DNA from: Deltaproteobacteria bacterium
Lineage (GTDB): Bacteria > Desulfobacterota > Desulfobacteria > Desulfobacterales > BuS5
NCBI GenBank assembly: GCA_021157555.1
Contig: JAGGWL010000003.1
Coordinates: 1 to 6,091 of the forward strand
Direction of reading: 5' to 3'
Length of the DNA: 6,091 nucleotides
Under the pieces are notes generated by a model. That model had not been told where the DNA came from. It did not search any database and worked only from the letters and a program-made list of their open reading frames with translations. The number at the start of each line of letters is the position of its first letter. The first letter of the stretch is position 1. A program made the position numbers and the translations under genes. This document shows positions 1 to 6,091 of this stretch, one piece after another.

Positions 1-1675
1 CTTTTAATTCTTTAATATAGTATTTGTAAATAACATTATTCAATATAGTATTTATTTTTATATCTGCATCATTAAAATAAATATTTTTTCCAAAAAACAA
101 GCTTGCTTTGATTAATGGCGGTGTAAGGTATTGGGTTTCAATAGAAAGAGAGTCAATTGACTGAAGCGCATGCTTAAGCTGGTTTTCTGACATAAAATCT
201 TTTTTACAAGCAAGCCACCACCCCCATTCTCCAAACGAAGGGACATTGTCATGAATAGGAACTGTAGAAAAATTTGCGCTTTTTATGGTTTTACCAATAC
301 AAATAAATGCTTTTTTAGTAAAAAAAGGTGATGAAGATTGCTGTACCACAATACCATTTCGCGATAGTTTATGATATATTTTTTTATAAAAACCTTTTGA
401 GTATAATTTTGAAAGTTCTAAAGAGTTTGGGTCAGGAAAGTCTATAATTATAACATCAAAAAGCCCTGGCGCCTGTTCAATAAATTGCGCCGCATCCATA
501 TTGATGATAGAAATTTCAGGTCCAGGGGCAAATTCCTGCAACAAGGGACGGGCACGATTTTCTATGGGAACCTTAATTTTTTTACCTGATTTAATAGCCC
601 TGTTTTTTATAATACTGACTTTAGCATTCTTCAAACTTCCTTTATTTAGAGAAGAAAGATAGGGATTGTTTGTTGCAATATTTGTCATTTCGGGATCAAT
701 ATCAACGAGAGTAATAGATGCAACTTCTTTATATTTTAAAATTTCCCGGACAGCAAGACCGTCACCACCGCCAAGGACAAGAATCCGTTTTCGTTGTTGT
801 GCTGCGTGCATTGCCGGATGAACAAGTAATTCATGATAAATATATTCATCATTGCTATGGAATTGCAAATGGCCATTGATATAGCAGGCAATATCTCCTG
901 CAAAATTCTCAGTTAAAACAATATGCTGATAGATTGTTGTTTTGCTGTACACGATCGGGTCAAGAAAAAGCCTTTGCTCTGCGCAGGCTGTCCAGGCAGG
1001 CGCATTAAAAAAGCCATATCCTAACCCGGCAACACTCACTATTACAAGGATAGCCAGAATAATTTTTTTTGAGGCAATTTTTATAAAATAGAAGAGCGCA
1101 GTACCTGCAACTATATTGTTAACAATGCCTATAATAAATCCTGTTTGAATTATAGTAAAAAATCGGGTCAGAAAAAAAATCCACAACAGGGCGCCAAGGA
1201 ATGCCCCAATATAATCCATTCTCAGAATACCACCAATATTCAGCCTTAGCTGGGGGGTGTACCGTTCATTAATTCGAGCCAGAACAGGTATTTCCAGGCC
1301 GATCAATAATCCTGTAATAGTTGACAGCCCATATTGAGCCAGTGCAAAATGATCACGGCTGGCTCCAAAAACAAATAAAAGAAATATTGGTCCGAATCCT
1401 CCGACTAAACTAAGAATCATTTCAAAAAAAATAAAACTGTCAAAAATATGCCTGTCCTTGATGTGCTTTTGGATATCGGAACCGATCCCCATGCAGAACA
1501 TCATTAATCCAATAATAACTGCCCACTGTTGGACTGAGTTTCCCAGGAGATCGGAAGCAATTTTACTAAACGTATATTCATAGGCAATTCCACAACCTCC
1601 CATGAGGAAGGTGATTATATAAATTGCTGCCCGTCCGAATGATATATCTGATTTAACCATCGTATTTATGTTCAT
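1..1675 (-). CDS. Membrane-fused spermidine synthase-like aminopropyltransferase (SpeE-like), 3' end beyond window
   Basis: Open from ATG at 1675 to the left edge with no stop (558 codons seen), so the C-terminus is missing. About seven hydrophobic helices lie at residues 16-31, 49-67, 79-104, 115-135, 154-173, 179-197 and 203-222. A spermidine-synthase-type domain follows: NDEYIYHELLVHP (275-287), the nucleotide-binding loop GGGDG (302-306), the acidic VDIDPE (324-329), MDA (393-395) and DFPDPN (412-417), where D412 or D415 would be the catalytic Asp of this family. Family members move an aminopropyl group from decarboxylated S-adenosylmethionine to a polyamine. The acceptor here is unknown, and the protein differs from soluble SpeE in its membrane half and in extra residues around 357-391. 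The start at 1675 overlaps the rhomboid stop as ATGA, which suggests translational coupling. An in-frame ATG at 1660 is a weaker alternative. No clear Shine-Dalgarno is visible for either. Confidence 0.85.
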   Translation of the reverse strand, partial: MNINTMVKSDISFGRAAIYIITFLMGGCGIAYEYTFSKIASDLLGNSVQQWAVIIGLMMFCMGIGSDIQKHIKDRHIFDSFIFFEMILSLVGGFGPIFLLFVFGASRDHFALAQYGLSTITGLLIGLEIPVLARINERYTPQLRLNIGGILRMDYIGAFLGALLWIFFLTRFFTIIQTGFIIGIVNNIVAGTALFYFIKIASKKIILAILVIVSVAGLGYGFFNAPAWTACAEQRLFLDPIVYSKTTIYQHIVLTENFAGDIACYINGHLQFHSNDEYIYHELLVHPAMHAAQQRKRILVLGGGDGLAVREILKYKEVASITLVDIDPEMTNIATNNPYLSSLNKGSLKNAKVSIIKNRAIKSGKKIKVPIENRARPLLQEFAPGPEISIINMDAAQFIEQAPGLFDVIIIDFPDPNSLELSKLYSKGFYKKIYHKLSRNGIVVQQSSSPFFTKKAFICIGKTIKSANFSTVPIHDNVPSFGEWGWWLACKKDFMSENQLKHALQSIDSLSIETQYLTPPLIKASLFFGKNIYFNDADIKINTILNNVIYKYYIKELK

Positions 1676-2235
1676 TTATTTTGTTTAAGAGTCGTTTTTT
1701 TTAACAAGCTCGCGCAAGTTACACCGGCAAGGAGTCCGCAAAGATGCCCCTCCCATGATACAAAAGGTCTGCCCGGCAAGACACCATGGAGAAACCCTCC
1801 ATACAAAAACAGGACAACAAGGGATATGCAAATGGAGCTGAAGCGTCTCTCATACCAGCCTGCAGTTGCTAAAAATCCGAAATAGCCGAAAATCAGCCCG
1901 CTGGCTCCAATATGATACGCTGGCCGACCCACTAACCAGACTCCTGCTCCACCGACAAGCATCACAAAGAGCGATAGCTCCAGAAAGTCATTTAATCCGC
2001 GTAAACTTACCAGGGTGCCAAGGATTATAAAAGGAATGGTGTTAAGCAGAAGGTGATAAATATTTTGATGAATAAAGGGAGAAAAAATAATTCCACGCAG
2101 ACCGATTACTGTTCTGGGAAGAATTCCATATATGCCGAATTTATTTCCTGTTGCAATATCAATAAGCTCTATAACCCAAAACAATGCAGCGAGGCTCGCT
2201 ATTAATAAAACACTATTTTTAATATTTATGTTCAT
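1672..2235 (-). CDS. Rhomboid-family intramembrane serine protease
   Basis: A 187-residue protein made mostly of hydrophobic helices, about the size of a minimal six-helix bacterial rhomboid. The family signatures are present: an H-rich stretch with N (H56, H61, N65, in the pattern H-x4-H-x3-N), the serine motif GASG with nucleophile S112, and the partner His H164 in GHLCGLLAG in the last helix. A Ser-His dyad in the membrane cleaves helical segments of other membrane proteins, so this copy looks catalytically intact. Its substrate cannot be told from sequence. The start is ATG at 2235. No Shine-Dalgarno is seen, only an A-rich leader. Its stop overlaps the start of the SpeE-like gene by 4 nt, so the two are probably made together. 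The palindrome and a weak promoter-like pair lie upstream. The short basic tail (KKTTLKQNK) is likely cytoplasmic. Confidence 0.9.
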   Translation of the reverse strand: MNINIKNSVLLIASLAALFWVIELIDIATGNKFGIYGILPRTVIGLRGIIFSPFIHQNIYHLLLNTIPFIILGTLVSLRGLNDFLELSLFVMLVGGAGVWLVGRPAYHIGASGLIFGYFGFLATAGWYERRFSSICISLVVLFLYGGFLHGVLPGRPFVSWEGHLCGLLAGVTCASLLKKTTLKQNK

Positions 2236-2246
2236 ATATTTTTTTT

Positions 2247-2276
2247 ATATAAAAGTGCCTAAAGTGGTAGAGACAA
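2247..2276 (-). promoter_or_regulatory. Possible weak sigma70-like promoter for the rhomboid/SpeE-like pair
   Basis: On the minus strand TTGTCT (2276-2271) is followed after 18 nt by TTATAT (2252-2247), about 12 nt before the rhomboid ATG. Both boxes are imperfect, and the first lies inside the palindrome. The leader would be very short. In such AT-rich DNA a chance match is quite possible, so this is only a candidate. Confidence 0.2.
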
Positions 2277-2292
2277 GGCATGCCTTGTCTCT
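2269..2292. repeat. Perfect 24-nt intergenic palindrome (12-nt arms, no spacer)
   Basis: AGAGACAAGGCA at 2269-2280 is followed at once by its exact reverse complement at 2281-2292. It lies in the 74-nt gap between the dehydrogenase stop and the rhomboid start. No T-run follows on either strand, so it is not a typical Rho-independent terminator, although an RNA hairpin could still slow transcription or protect the upstream mRNA end. It resembles the dispersed palindromic (REP-like) elements found between genes in many environmental genomes. Only one copy is seen here, so that class is inferred. Confidence 0.75.
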
Positions 2293-2309
2293 TTATATTT
2301 GTATTGTTC

Positions 2310-3272
2310 CTAATCTGCTACAGGAGTATTTTTGTTATTCAAAGGCTCAAGTCCTTTTGCGATTCTTCTTATATTTTCAGCAACTCCTTTAACAATCCCC
2401 TGCATGGATACATCTGTTGACCCTGATATATGAGGAGTAGCAAGCACGTTAAAATTAAATATGGGGTCATCAGGATCAGGAGGTTCTTCCCAAAAAACAT
2501 CCAGGCCAGCTCCCCCAATCTTGCCGCTTGCAAGTGCTTCCTCAAGCGCTCCACGATCGACCAGTCCGCCTCGGGATAAATTAATCAGAAAAGAATCAGG
2601 TTTCATGTTAGCAAATGTTATTTTGCTAATAATATTTCTGTTCTTTTGGTTCATAGGCAGACAAAGGATCAGAAAATCCGATTTTCTGGCCAAATGGTCA
2701 AGCTCATCGGGTCTGCCGACCCACTCAAGCCCCAAATCCTTTTGCGCCTGGTGTGGGTTATTTTGTTTAATTCCAATCAAATGAACATCAAAGGCTTTAA
2801 GCCTTTTGATCAGTGCTTGCCCTATTCCGCCAAGACCTACCAGACCAACAGTTTTGCCGCAGAGTGATTTTCCCTGGGGTTCCCCCATCTTGCCAGCCAA
2901 CATGCTTTGTGCCATATTTTTAAAATTTCTTGACAGGCCGATCATCATATATATTCCGATTTCAGCTACAGAGTCAGCGTTCCCTGAACTGGCAGTGGGA
3001 ACATTGGCAACCCAGATATTATTTTTAATGGCTGCGTCAACGTCAACCCCTTCAAGCCCTGAACCACACTGTTGTATAAGACGTAATCGGTCACTTTTAG
3101 TTATCATTTGTTCTGTGACAGAACACATGGTTGGTATCAAAACATCATATCCTTTTAAGTTATCAGCCCTGAATTGGCCGGTTGCCTCAAAAGAGTGCTC
3201 GGGAAGTTCAGATCGAATCAGACCCAGAAAGCCTCCCCACGCATTTTCCGGAGCGGCAAATAGAACTTTCAT
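2310..3272 (-). CDS. D-isomer-specific 2-hydroxyacid dehydrogenase family protein
   Basis: A 320-residue protein of normal length for the family, which reduces 2-keto acids to D-2-hydroxyacids, or the reverse, with NAD(P). In the frame starting at ATG 3272 the NAD-binding loop GLGGIG is at about 146-151. The catalytic Arg is R234 (SRGG), the Glu is E263 (WEEP) and the His is H281 (TPHISGST), so the triad is complete. The end of the second Rossmann strand reads GIKQ, with Lys169 instead of the Asp usual for NAD, so NADP use is possible. An in-frame TTG at 3293 would add seven residues. ATG 3272 is preferred because the next residues (MKVLFAAPE) begin the first strand and AAAGGA lies upstream. 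The gene follows arnT by 49 nt and probably shares its transcript. It is not a known arn enzyme, and its substrate (glyoxylate, hydroxypyruvate, phosphoglycerate or other) cannot be told. Confidence 0.9.
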   Translation of the reverse strand: MKVLFAAPENAWGGFLGLIRSELPEHSFEATGQFRADNLKGYDVLIPTMCSVTEQMITKSDRLRLIQQCGSGLEGVDVDAAIKNNIWVANVPTASSGNADSVAEIGIYMMIGLSRNFKNMAQSMLAGKMGEPQGKSLCGKTVGLVGLGGIGQALIKRLKAFDVHLIGIKQNNPHQAQKDLGLEWVGRPDELDHLARKSDFLILCLPMNQKNRNIISKITFANMKPDSFLINLSRGGLVDRGALEEALASGKIGGAGLDVFWEEPPDPDDPIFNFNVLATPHISGSTDVSMQGIVKGVAENIRRIAKGLEPLNNKNTPVAD

Positions 3273-3284
3273 TTTTTTATAATA

Positions 3285-3290
3285 TCCTTT
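3285..3290 (-). promoter_or_regulatory. Probable ribosome binding site of the hydroxyacid dehydrogenase gene
   Basis: AAAGGA on the minus strand, 12 nt before ATG 3272. The spacing is a little long, but the site is inside the coding region if TTG 3293 is used, so it favours the ATG. It is also one arm of a short TCCTTT-G-AAAGGA inverted repeat (3285-3297) that could partly mask it. Confidence 0.4.
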
Positions 3291-3321
3291 CAAAGGAGTC
3301 CCCGTTCCCTGCTTATAAGAA

Positions 3322-5085
3322 TTATTTTACCCCCGTCATAGCTCTTGTCATAAGCAAAAAACGAAATATCCCTTTTTCAGATAGCTTTTCCGATTTAAAA
3401 TGGGTATAACGGTTTAACATATTAGAAATACAGTGAGATTCAAATCTGTTTATCCCCCCCCATTGAGCAAAAACAAATTTTCCATCAATATCTTCAATAA
3501 ATGGTTTAGAAAGTTTATTCTTATATTTTAGGTATTTTTTAGTGTTGACAATTAAAATTATTTTTTTTTCTTTTGACAATTTATTAAATTTGTTAATTGT
3601 AAGCAAACGGGAATCATTATAATTTAGACCATACGATAGTTCTCCGGCGCTGTCCAGCAATGCGACATTATTTCTTTTATAGACCCAGCAGACAGCATGC
3701 ACCAGAGAGCTGTCTGAAACAAGAAGCGTATCAGGCTTTATTTGGCAGATATGCTTCCGGAGAAATTTACCAGGTGATTTTCTTGCCTTGACTTGATCCG
3801 GCATAATAAAATGTACCATAAACATAAAACAGAGCGGCGCGCAGCAAAATAGAATAAGTTTTTTTCTATAGATCGCTGTTCTTACAGCCGAACTTAATAA
3901 AATAGACCATAATAACAGCCCTGCAACAGCCAAAATCCATTTCCAGGTTTCATGCTCTCCAAAGACCTTCAGACCTGGCAGACCGATTATTTGGCTAAAA
4001 AATATCAGAATTGAACAGATAAAAACCAGTCCTGATAAAATAAGGACGCCGGTGTTAAATTTTTTCTCAGATTCGGGTTCTTTTAAAAGACCTGCCGCTG
4101 TAAGGATCATTAATGGTGGAAAACAGGGCAGGATGTATGTGCCGAGTTTGCCGGAAGATGCTGAAAAAAAAATGAATGGAAATAAAAACCAGCAGCCGGC
4201 AAACCTGATAAGCGGATCCCCAAATCCTGTTTTTTTGATACCCGAAACAGCGGCTCCCCAAAGCACTGTCCAGGGCAGCGCGCCGGCCAGTATAACAGGT
4301 ATAAAAAAATAGAATGGATTTTGATGTTGAGGATGATCGGAAAGAAAGCGTTTGATATGCTCTGTCCAGAAAAAGTAATTCCAGAAATCCGGTTCTCTGA
4401 AATAAATTTTCAGGCCCCACGGAAGCACAACCAGGCCTGCAACAGCAACCGGCACCCAAAGATATTTAAAAAAATCTTTTAAACGACCTTCCCAAATCAG
4501 AAATGGCAAAATGACTAAAACCGGCAGCGCAAAGGCTATAAAGCCTTTGGTCAAAAAAGCCAGTCCGCAGAAAAATCCGGACAAAGCCAAAAAATATATT
4601 TTTTTCTTATGCTTATTTTCCATATAGGCAAAAAAAGATGAAACTATAGCTCCGGTTACAAACATGGAAAAGATTCCATCCAGGATATTAAAAACACCGA
4701 TTCCAAAACATTGAAAGCAGCTTAGGAGTCCGACGGATGAAAGAATTCCTGCATTAAAGCCTAAAAATTTTTTGACCACCATAAAAACCATCAAAGCCGT
4801 AAGCCCGGCAGCAAGAGCTGGAGGAAAACGCACGGCAAATCTATTTTCGCCGAATATTTTCATAGATAAGGCATTAACCCAATATCCAAAAACCGGTTTT
4901 TCAAAATATTTTAGTCCGTCAAGATGGGGTACAATAAAGTCTCCGGTAGCAAGCATTTCTCTGGGAATCTCGGCATATCTGAATTCATCCGGAATAACCA
5001 TTGGCCGTACACCAAGAGGTAGAATGTAAAGTACAAAAAAAAGTCCTATCACAGCCATCGCCAAGCCATTTATCTTGACTGACAT
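3322..5085 (-). CDS. arnT: ArnT-like lipid A 4-amino-4-deoxy-L-arabinose transferase (GT83)
   Basis: A 587-residue polytopic inner-membrane protein. ArnT moves L-Ara4N from undecaprenyl phosphate to lipid A phosphates on the periplasmic side, which lowers negative charge and gives resistance to polymyxin and cationic peptides. The N-terminal signature is strong: PDEFRYAEIPREM (32-44), with D33 in the first periplasmic loop, then GLKYFEKP (57-64), with E62 and K63. The D33-K63 spacing of 30 equals that of Asp55 and Lys85 in the Cupriavidus metallidurans enzyme (from memory). Roughly a dozen hydrophobic helices run to about residue 430, then a soluble periplasmic-type domain with a DSSLVHAVCW...GELSYGLNY region like E. 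coli ArnT. At 587 residues it exceeds the usual 550 or so through a basic C-terminal tail. It overlaps arnD by 16 nt. ATG 5085 is preferred over GTG 5094 because GGAAGG lies 9 nt upstream. Other lipid-linked sugar donors remain possible, but arnD and arnA upstream support L-Ara4N. Confidence 0.9.
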   Translation of the reverse strand: MSVKINGLAMAVIGLFFVLYILPLGVRPMVIPDEFRYAEIPREMLATGDFIVPHLDGLKYFEKPVFGYWVNALSMKIFGENRFAVRFPPALAAGLTALMVFMVVKKFLGFNAGILSSVGLLSCFQCFGIGVFNILDGIFSMFVTGAIVSSFFAYMENKHKKKIYFLALSGFFCGLAFLTKGFIAFALPVLVILPFLIWEGRLKDFFKYLWVPVAVAGLVVLPWGLKIYFREPDFWNYFFWTEHIKRFLSDHPQHQNPFYFFIPVILAGALPWTVLWGAAVSGIKKTGFGDPLIRFAGCWFLFPFIFFSASSGKLGTYILPCFPPLMILTAAGLLKEPESEKKFNTGVLILSGLVFICSILIFFSQIIGLPGLKVFGEHETWKWILAVAGLLLWSILLSSAVRTAIYRKKLILFCCAPLCFMFMVHFIMPDQVKARKSPGKFLRKHICQIKPDTLLVSDSSLVHAVCWVYKRNNVALLDSAGELSYGLNYNDSRLLTINKFNKLSKEKKIILIVNTKKYLKYKNKLSKPFIEDIDGKFVFAQWGGINRFESHCISNMLNRYTHFKSEKLSEKGIFRFLLMTRAMTGVK

Positions 5086-5954
5086 GATATCCACCCTTCC
5101 CTGCCTGAAAAATTTTTTTTAATAATTTCAGCGTAGTCTATAGTAGCAGAATCTGAAAGAAAATTCCCTAAAGGTATAAAATTAACCCCTTTGGCCTGGG
5201 CAATTTTTATAAAATCTTTAAACATGCCAAAGCAGGCAATCCCTTCTACCTCGGCATGAATCGCCAAAACATTCAATTTGTCGGGCTTAAGCAGGGAAAG
5301 CATGTATTCATTGTAGTTTTTCTTTGTGATATTTTTTTGCCCGATAATTTCATCATAAGTTGGCAAAGTAACCGGTATCTGTGGCTGGGCAAGCCGTTCT
5401 CCATTGACAACAGGATAAAAAATGCTTTCTCCCCGACAATCACTGTTATATTTTAAACAAAAATCATTTTTTACGGTCAGAGCCACATCTCTGCATTTCC
5501 AGGCCGGGGCCGCTGTAGATACTGGAGGATGACCCGTAATCTTTTCCAGGCTTTTCATCCCTTTTTGAAGCCAGCTTTCAATGGTCTTTTGTTCCATATT
5601 ATCAATATTCGCCTGCCAGGAATGATGATCCCAGGCATGCAGCCCGATTTCATGACCTGCACAAGCTGTCGCCCGTATTGTATTACTATATTTTTTCCCA
5701 ATAACCGGTCCGGGCCAGAAGGTTCCTTTAAAGATAATATCCCATCCGTAAAGACTGGCGGCCCTGGTCCTGAGCATCTTTCCCAAAAAAGAAGGCCGCA
5801 GCAGCCTGAAGAGGTGCCGCCCCATATTATCCGGGCCTACGGAAAAAAAGAAAGTCCCTTTTATTGATTGCCGGGCAAAAAGCCTGCACAGATTAGGAAC
5901 ACCATCGCGGGTACCCCTTAAGGTATCAACATCAATTCTTAAGCCTATTCTCAC
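5070..5954 (-). CDS. arnD: ArnD: 4-deoxy-4-formamido-L-arabinose-phosphoundecaprenol deformylase
   Basis: A 294-residue protein, nearly the length of E. coli ArnD (296), with very similar motifs along its whole length. ArnD removes the formyl group from undecaprenyl-phosphate L-Ara4FN, giving the donor used by ArnT. It is a NodB-type metal-dependent polysaccharide deacetylase acting at the inner membrane. LRIDVDTLRGTRDGVP (5-20) carries the catalytic/metal Asp pair D8 and D10. SVGPDNMGRHL (38-48), SLYGWDI (67-73) and GLHAWDHHSWQ (104-114, metal ligands H106 and H110) follow, then YNSDCRG (169-175), IPVTLPTYDE (193-202), IHAEVEG (232-238, catalytic H233) and the terminal GREGW (284-288). The start is GTG at 5954, chosen because the product then matches the family N-terminus. 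It sits 2 nt after the arnA-like stop with no strong Shine-Dalgarno, which suggests coupling. Its 3' end overlaps arnT by 16 nt. Confidence 0.96.
   Translation of the reverse strand: MRIGLRIDVDTLRGTRDGVPNLCRLFARQSIKGTFFFSVGPDNMGRHLFRLLRPSFLGKMLRTRAASLYGWDIIFKGTFWPGPVIGKKYSNTIRATACAGHEIGLHAWDHHSWQANIDNMEQKTIESWLQKGMKSLEKITGHPPVSTAAPAWKCRDVALTVKNDFCLKYNSDCRGESIFYPVVNGERLAQPQIPVTLPTYDEIIGQKNITKKNYNEYMLSLLKPDKLNVLAIHAEVEGIACFGMFKDFIKIAQAKGVNFIPLGNFLSDSATIDYAEIIKKNFSGREGWISCQSR
5095..5100 (-). promoter_or_regulatory. Ribosome binding site deciding the arnT start
   Basis: GGAAGG on the minus strand, inside the end of arnD and 9 nt before ATG 5085. A start at GTG 5094 would abut this site directly, which is too close, so ATG 5085 is favoured. 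Confidence 0.5.
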
Positions 5955-5956
5955 AG

Positions 5957-6091
5957 TTAAACAGCCGGCCTGATTTTATTTTCTGGAAAAGTTAAAGAAA
6001 AATTTTCGCTCTGCGCTTTTTTAAGGCTTAATCTTTTGTTATGACCGGAATTAATCGCATCATGCAGAAAAAAATCAAGGGTATCTTCAAC
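5957..6091 (-). CDS. arnA: C-terminal end of an ArnA-like UDP-glucuronate decarboxylase / UDP-L-Ara4N formyltransferase (partial)
   Basis: Only the last 44 codons and a TAA stop are inside the window; the gene runs off the right edge. The visible start VEDTLDFFL matches the last helix of E. coli ArnA (ETLDFFL, from memory). ArnA oxidatively decarboxylates UDP-glucuronate with its C-terminal domain and formylates UDP-L-Ara4N with its N-terminal domain, in the cytoplasm. The stop lies 2 nt before the arnD start, and arnA directly before arnD is the order in E. coli, which strongly supports the call. After DFFL about 35 residues remain, more than the 10-12 of the E. coli protein, giving a polar, basic tail. 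Whether the formyltransferase domain is present cannot be seen, so a stand-alone decarboxylase is possible. Confidence 0.72.
   Translation of the reverse strand, partial: VEDTLDFFLHDAINSGHNKRLSLKKAQSENFSLTFPENKIRPAV

Noticed and set aside
2269..2292. Rho-independent terminator at the palindrome
   Set aside because: The stem is strong, but no run of T follows on either strand, so it was called a palindromic repeat instead.
2132..2392. Plus-strand open frame of 86 codons spanning the dehydrogenase-rhomboid gap
   Set aside because: It overlaps both real genes antisense and reads through the palindrome. Its hydrophobic look comes from AT-rich DNA opposite coding sequence.
2806..3282. Plus-strand open frame of 158 codons
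   Set aside because: It lies antisense to the dehydrogenase, whose catalytic motifs are intact. The translation shows no domain and looks like a shadow of that gene.
3285..3297. Regulatory hairpin over the dehydrogenase ribosome binding site
   Set aside because: The arms are only 6 bp around one base, leaving about 4 bp after allowing a loop. This is too weak to call a switch.
4067..4459. 130-codon frame on the minus strand in a second reading frame inside arnT
   Set aside because: arnT is continuous across this region with family-like membrane helices. The alternative frame is Cys/Arg-rich with no recognisable motif.
5529..5867. Plus-strand open frame of 112 codons
   Set aside because: It is antisense to arnD, which matches its family end to end. 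No ribosome binding site or domain supports it.

Overview
All recognisable genes in this window lie on the minus strand, so the biology reads from right to left. The first three genes belong to the arn pathway, which puts 4-amino-4-deoxy-L-arabinose (L-Ara4N) on lipid A. They are the last 44 codons of an arnA-like gene (right edge), a complete arnD (deformylase) and a complete arnT (lipid A aminoarabinose transferase). A D-2-hydroxyacid dehydrogenase of unassigned substrate follows, then a small rhomboid-family membrane protease, then a seven-helix membrane protein fused to a spermidine-synthase-type aminopropyltransferase domain. That last gene runs off the left edge without a stop.

The host should be a Gram-negative bacterium, because lipid A is the target of this pathway. 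The DNA is rather AT-rich, especially in the last gene and the 3' part of arnT. The mix of an arn operon, a membrane-fused SpeE and an intergenic perfect palindrome would fit a Desulfobacterota/deltaproteobacterial genome. That placement is only an inference.

Packing is very tight. arnA and arnD are 2 nt apart, arnD and arnT overlap by 16 nt, arnT and the dehydrogenase are 49 nt apart, and the rhomboid and SpeE-like genes overlap by 4 nt (ATGA). The only other gap is about 74 nt between the dehydrogenase and the rhomboid gene. It holds a perfect 24-nt palindrome and a weak promoter-like pair. The natural reading is one operon (arnA-arnD-arnT-dehydrogenase) followed by a coupled pair (rhomboid and membrane SpeE) that is either co-transcribed or starts from its own promoter.

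The arn genes make and transfer a cationic sugar to lipid A, which lowers surface charge and protects against cationic peptides. The usual arnEF flippase genes do not follow arnT here. An aminopropyltransferase-like membrane enzyme beside them is notable because polyamines can also act as surface cations. The other points worth a look are a near-duplicate of about 25 nt around the starts of the last two genes and an insertion of about 35 residues in the Rossmann fold of the SpeE-like protein. No RNA genes, insertion sequences or CRISPR arrays were seen, and no stretch over 300 bases lacks a gene.
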